From Acidisarcina sp. (GTDB taxonomy: Bacteria > Acidobacteriota > Blastocatellia > Pyrinomonadales > Pyrinomonadaceae), in NCBI GenBank assembly GCA_021155145.1, contig JAJNPX010000101.1:1-9405 (forward strand): DNA of 9,405 bases. The letters run 5' to 3'. A program made the translations under genes and the position numbers. Every line of letters starts with the position of its first letter. Position 1 is the first letter of the stretch. The notes beneath the pieces are model-generated. The model saw only the letters and a list, made by a program, of their open reading frames with translations. It ran no database searches and was not told the DNA's origin. Of the stretch, positions 5,899 to 9,405 are shown piece after piece.

Positions 5899-7251
5899 AT
5901 GTCCAAGTCCGTACTTATAGTCGATGACGAACCCGGGATTCGCGATACACTTCGTGCCGTTCTTGAAGATGAGGGCTTCGAGGTGGCGACCGCGGCTACC
6001 GGCGAAGCTTGTTTAAAGACGGCTGCGGCCGGGAATTTTGCCTGTATTCTGTTGGATATCTGGTTGGGCAAGGGTATCGACGGGCTCGAGACGATGAGCA
6101 GGCTTAAGGCAGACGGGAACGATTCGGCCGTCGTAATGATAACCGGCCATGGCAACATCGAGACCGCCGTCCGCTCGACGAAACTCGGAGCTTTTGACTT
6201 TATAGAAAAGCCGTTGAGTCTCGAACGGATCGTGCTGACGGTAAAGAATGCGATCCGCCAACGCGATCTTGAGCGCACCAATCAATTACTCCAAAAAGAT
6301 CTGGCCGATGAGTATCTGATGGTCGGTGAATCGATCGCCATGCGAGCGCTTCGCAAGCAGATCTCGATCGTGGCACCGTCCGATGGGCGTGTCCTGATCT
6401 CGGGAGAAAGCGGGACCGGAAAAGAACTCGTAGCACGCGCGATCCATTCCCAGTCGAAGCGCCGGTCGGCACCGTTCGTCGAGATAAACTCTGCCGCAAT
6501 TCCCGAAGAGCTTGTCGAATCCGAACTCTTTGGGCACGCGAAAGGGGCATTTTCGGGAGCAACCAGCCCCAAGAAAGGGAAATTTGAGATCGCCGACGGA
6601 GCAACGCTCTTTCTCGACGAGATAGGTGATATGTCGCCCCGGGTGCAAGCCAAGGTGCTACGCGTATTGGAGGAACAGCGATTTGAGCCGGTCGGCAGCA
6701 ATACTCCGGTCAAGGTCGACGTCCGTGTCATCTCTGCCACCAACAAAGCCCTCGACGATCTGATCGAGAACGGCAATTTCCGCCACGACCTTTTCTATCG
6801 GTTGAACGTGATCCCGTTTCAAGTGCCGCCGTTGAGGGAGCGGTTAGAAGATGTTCCGCTTCTTATCGACCATTTCAATCGAAGATTTTCGAGTGATAAC
6901 GGCAAGAAGCCAAAAGTATTTTCCAATGAGGCAGTCGAGCGCCTCTGCGATCACACATGGCCGGGGAACGTCCGCGAACTCAAGAACACGATCGAGCGGG
7001 TGATCATCATGAACCCAAAGACAAAGGTCGGTGCCGACGATCTGCCAGAGTTCGGATTTGCAGGTGAAAAGCCGGCCTCCAGCTTTCGCTTTCCTTCTTT
7101 TAAGGCGGCGACCGATGCCTATCAGCGCGAGTTCATTCTGCACAAACTCGCCGAGCACGATGGAAATGTGACCAAGGCCGCCGAAGAAATGGGCGTCGAC
7201 CGAAGCCATCTCTATCGCCGAATGCGTAATCTCGGCATCCAGGGGAAGTAG
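5899..7251 (+). CDS. ntrX: Sigma-54-dependent response regulator, NtrX/NtrC-like
   Basis: A 450-residue bacterial enhancer-binding protein in three parts. The receiver domain (about 4-118) has D9 and D10, phosphoacceptor D53 in LLDIWL, T82 and K104. The AAA+ domain (about 140-370) has Walker A GESGTGKE (169-176), the sigma-54 contact loop GAFSGA (216-221, Ser in place of the usual Thr), Walker B TLFLDEIGD (236-244) and FRHDLFYRLNV (294-304), where the arginine fingers lie. A Fis-type helix-turn-helix closes the protein (NVTKAAEEMGVDRSHLYRRM, 423-442). Phosphorylation of D53, probably by the NtrY-like kinase, should promote oligomers that remodel sigma-54 polymerase at target promoters. The frame is open back to 5767, but that stretch overlaps the divergent lipase start and shows no domain; MSKSVLIVDDEPG is the normal receiver start, so I use the ATG at 5899. 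NtrX is preferred over NtrC because of the NtrY partner, but the distinction is not firm. Confidence 0.9.
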   Translation: MSKSVLIVDDEPGIRDTLRAVLEDEGFEVATAATGEACLKTAAAGNFACILLDIWLGKGIDGLETMSRLKADGNDSAVVMITGHGNIETAVRSTKLGAFDFIEKPLSLERIVLTVKNAIRQRDLERTNQLLQKDLADEYLMVGESIAMRALRKQISIVAPSDGRVLISGESGTGKELVARAIHSQSKRRSAPFVEINSAAIPEELVESELFGHAKGAFSGATSPKKGKFEIADGATLFLDEIGDMSPRVQAKVLRVLEEQRFEPVGSNTPVKVDVRVISATNKALDDLIENGNFRHDLFYRLNVIPFQVPPLRERLEDVPLLIDHFNRRFSSDNGKKPKVFSNEAVERLCDHTWPGNVRELKNTIERVIIMNPKTKVGADDLPEFGFAGEKPASSFRFPSFKAATDAYQREFILHKLAEHDGNVTKAAEEMGVDRSHLYRRMRNLGIQGK

Positions 7252-7275
7252 CTCACCCGAGCAGGCACTGGGCGA

Positions 7276-9405
7276 CTATCTTGGTGTAACCGGAAATCCA
7301 CGCTTTTTCATGAGGGCCTCTACCTTGGGGTCGCGTCCGCGAAACTTCCGGTAGGCTTCGGCCGGATCGATAGTATTCCCGACGGAGAAGATATTCTTGA
7401 CCAATCTTTTCCCAACCGCTTTGTCATACGGGCCTTTTCCTTCGGTGAATGCGCCGAAGGAATCCGCGGTGATCACGTCGGACCAAAGGTAACTGTAATA
7501 ACCTGCAGAATATCCGTCGCTTGAGAACGCGTGAGCGAACTGAGGTGTGCGATGACGCATCACGAGTTCTTTCGGCATACCGAGAGCGGCAAGGGTCTCA
7601 CGCTCGAATTTGTCGGGATCTATCGTCTGCGATCCGGCCAGATGCAGTTTCATATCGATCAGGGCAGAGGCAAGGTATTCCGTCGTCGCAAAGCCCTGAT
7701 TAAAGGTTGACGCCTTCTTAATTTTATCGACCAATTCCTGCGGTATCGGCTTGCCGGTTTGATAGTGGACGGCGTACTTTTGCAAAACCTCGGGAGTCGA
7801 CAGCCAATGTTCGAGCAATTGTGAAGGGAACTCAACATAATCTCTCGGAACTGCGGTCCCAGACAATGAAGGGTATGTGACGTTGGACGACAGGCCGTGG
7901 AGCGCGTGGCCAAACTCGTGAAACATAGTGGTTGCGTCGTCCCACGAGATCAGGATCGGTTCGCCCTCTTTGCCTTTAATGAAGTTAGAATTGTTTGAAA
8001 CGATGGTCGTAACTTCATTATCCATTCTCTCCTGATTGCGGTAAGCCGTCATCCATGCACCGGAGCGTTTTCCGTCACGGGCGTATGGGTCGAAGTACCA
8101 AAGCCCAACGTGCTTTCCATTGGAGCGTCGTGTTACCTCCCAGACTGTGACGTCCGGGTGAAACACGGGGACGCCAGCCACGGGAGCGAACTTGAAGTCG
8201 AACACTTCGCCTGCGACAAAGAACATAGCGTCGCGGATCTTATCGAGCTGGAGGTAGGGCTTCACCTCGTTCTGGTCCAGATCGTATTTGGCCTTTCGCA
8301 CCTTTTCCATATAATAACGGTAATCCCAGGGCTCTATCTTGATCCCCGCCCGTTCCTTGTCGGCGAGCGCCTGCATGTCCGCCACTTCCTCTTTGACCCT
8401 TGCGATCGCGGCAGGCCAAACCGTCTCCATCAATTCAAGCGTTCGCTCCGGGGTCTTGGCCATCGCGTTCTCGAGCCTCCAGTGAGCGTGAGTTTCATAA
8501 CCCAGAAGATTCGCCCGTTCTGCCCGGAGCCTTAGAATCTCTGTGATGATCTTGTTGTTGTCATATTCGTTTCCGTTATCACCGCGGTTGATGAACATTC
8601 GCCAGACCGTTTCACGCAGATCGCGTCGATCGGAATAGGTGAGGAATGGATCGACCGAGGATCGGGTGTTCAGAATGATCCCCGCAACGCCTTCGACCTT
8701 TTTTGCTGCGGCGGCTGACGCGGCCGCATCGCGAAGCGAAGTTGAAAGCCCCGCCAGATCGGCATCATTTTTCAAAACGATCCACTGTCCGTTCTCCTCG
8801 GCGAGAAGATTCTGGCCAAACCTTGTAAAGAGGCCAGCGAGCGACTGATTTATCTCACCGAGCCGTTTTTTCTTTGCCGGGTCGAGCCGGGCGCCGGACC
8901 GAACGAAATTCGTGTAATAATTCCAGACCAGGCGCTGCTGTTCAGCAGTAAGGTCTTTTTTGACCGGTGAGTTATAGACGGCCTCGATTCGTTTGAAAAG
9001 GGCCTCATTTTGTGTGATCTTATCGCCGAAAGCCGCGAGCCGCGGGGCCATTTCTCTTTGGACCCCCTGATAATCGGGCGTTGCCATATTGCCGCCCCAA
9101 AGGTAATAGATGGTACTCACGCGGTCGAGAGTTCGACCGGTCCTCTCCATAGCCTTTATCGTATTTTCGAAGGTGGGCGTGGAAGTGCTGTCGGCGATCT
9201 TCTCGATCTCAGAGAGTTTCTCCTCCATTGCCGTCTCAAGGGCCGGTTTGAGGTCGCCGACACGCACTTTGTCAAAGGGCGGTACTCCGCCGTAGGGTCC
9301 GGTCCACTTTGCAAGAAGCGGATTGGCTTGGGCGGCGGCCACCTTAGCTGGTCGATTCGTCATAAAGGTCGTTATTTCTAAAAATGCTAACGCTGCAAAA
9401 GCGAT
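7276..9405 (-). CDS. dcp: M3-family zinc peptidase, peptidyl-dipeptidase Dcp-like (5' end probably outside window)
   Basis: A thimet-oligopeptidase family (M3A) metallopeptidase that cleaves short peptides, probably releasing C-terminal dipeptides. Numbered from the first ATG in the window (9363), it has 695 residues: an N-terminal helical part and a catalytic part with HEFGHALH (482-489). H482 and H486 bind zinc, E483 is catalytic, and E511 in DYVEFPSQLLEHW is the third ligand, 29 residues after H482 as in Escherichia coli Dcp. DGYSAGYYSYLWSDV (616-630) is the substrate-binding loop with its conserved tyrosines. The stretch NPLLAKWTGPYGGVPPFDKV (14-33) is the usual start of the mature enzyme. 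The frame remains open past 9363 to the edge, encoding hydrophobic IAFAALAFL, and no Shine-Dalgarno site precedes 9363. I therefore think the true start, with an export signal, lies outside the window. If exported, it would digest peptides in the periplasm. Oligopeptidase A (PrlC) is the alternative name. Confidence 0.92.
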   Translation of the reverse strand: MAFAALAFLEITTFMTNRPAKVAAAQANPLLAKWTGPYGGVPPFDKVRVGDLKPALETAMEEKLSEIEKIADSTSTPTFENTIKAMERTGRTLDRVSTIYYLWGGNMATPDYQGVQREMAPRLAAFGDKITQNEALFKRIEAVYNSPVKKDLTAEQQRLVWNYYTNFVRSGARLDPAKKKRLGEINQSLAGLFTRFGQNLLAEENGQWIVLKNDADLAGLSTSLRDAAASAAAAKKVEGVAGIILNTRSSVDPFLTYSDRRDLRETVWRMFINRGDNGNEYDNNKIITEILRLRAERANLLGYETHAHWRLENAMAKTPERTLELMETVWPAAIARVKEEVADMQALADKERAGIKIEPWDYRYYMEKVRKAKYDLDQNEVKPYLQLDKIRDAMFFVAGEVFDFKFAPVAGVPVFHPDVTVWEVTRRSNGKHVGLWYFDPYARDGKRSGAWMTAYRNQERMDNEVTTIVSNNSNFIKGKEGEPILISWDDATTMFHEFGHALHGLSSNVTYPSLSGTAVPRDYVEFPSQLLEHWLSTPEVLQKYAVHYQTGKPIPQELVDKIKKASTFNQGFATTEYLASALIDMKLHLAGSQTIDPDKFERETLAALGMPKELVMRHRTPQFAHAFSSDGYSAGYYSYLWSDVITADSFGAFTEGKGPYDKAVGKRLVKNIFSVGNTIDPAEAYRKFRGRDPKVEALMKKRGFPVTPR

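Noticed and set aside
8110..8535. Open frame opposite the M3 peptidase (141 residues)
   Set aside because: It is antisense to a highly conserved catalytic region and its sequence shows no domain of its own.
1..9405. tRNA, rRNA, CRISPR array, insertion sequence or defence system
   Set aside because: I found no cloverleaf, regularly spaced repeats, transposase or known defence genes; nearly all of the window is filled by the listed coding regions.

Overview
The window looks like ordinary bacterial chromosome of moderate-to-high GC, densely packed and without mobile-element genes, RNA genes or CRISPR arrays that I can recognise. The gene set (valS-nadC, a CPBP membrane protease, an NtrY-like kinase with an NtrX/NtrC-like regulator, an M3 metallopeptidase) and a REP-like repeat suggest Acidobacteriota, perhaps Blastocatellia. 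That placement is inference from overall style; no marker here settles it.

Layout. Positions 1-1960 form a tight plus-strand run: the 3' end of valyl-tRNA synthetase, an unrecognised secreted protein overlapping it by 14 bases, and nadC starting 5 bases after that. Between nadC and the convergent CPBP protease gene (minus strand) lies a pair of inverted, hairpin-forming repeats (1972-2047). The second repeat forms the last codons and stop of the protease gene. An approximately 85-base divergent promoter region (2936-3022) separates the protease from a 719-residue NtrY-like sensor kinase (plus). The kinase is followed, end to end, by a minus-strand class-3-like lipase. A divergent gap then leads to the sigma-54-type response regulator (plus), the probable partner of the kinase. 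The regulator converges, with a 24-base gap, on a minus-strand M3 peptidyl-dipeptidase whose reading frame stays open to the right edge.

How the genes work together. The kinase and regulator probably form one NtrY/NtrX-type phosphorelay from the membrane to sigma-54 promoters, although an inverted lipase gene now separates them. ValS, NadC and the M3 peptidase are housekeeping or catabolic functions with no obvious mechanistic link to the relay. I see no clearly novel multi-gene system. The items most worth a second look are the inverted repeat pair that supplies a stop codon, the split two-component pair, the lengthened loop in the kinase dimerisation domain, and the unrecognised secreted protein between valS and nadC.
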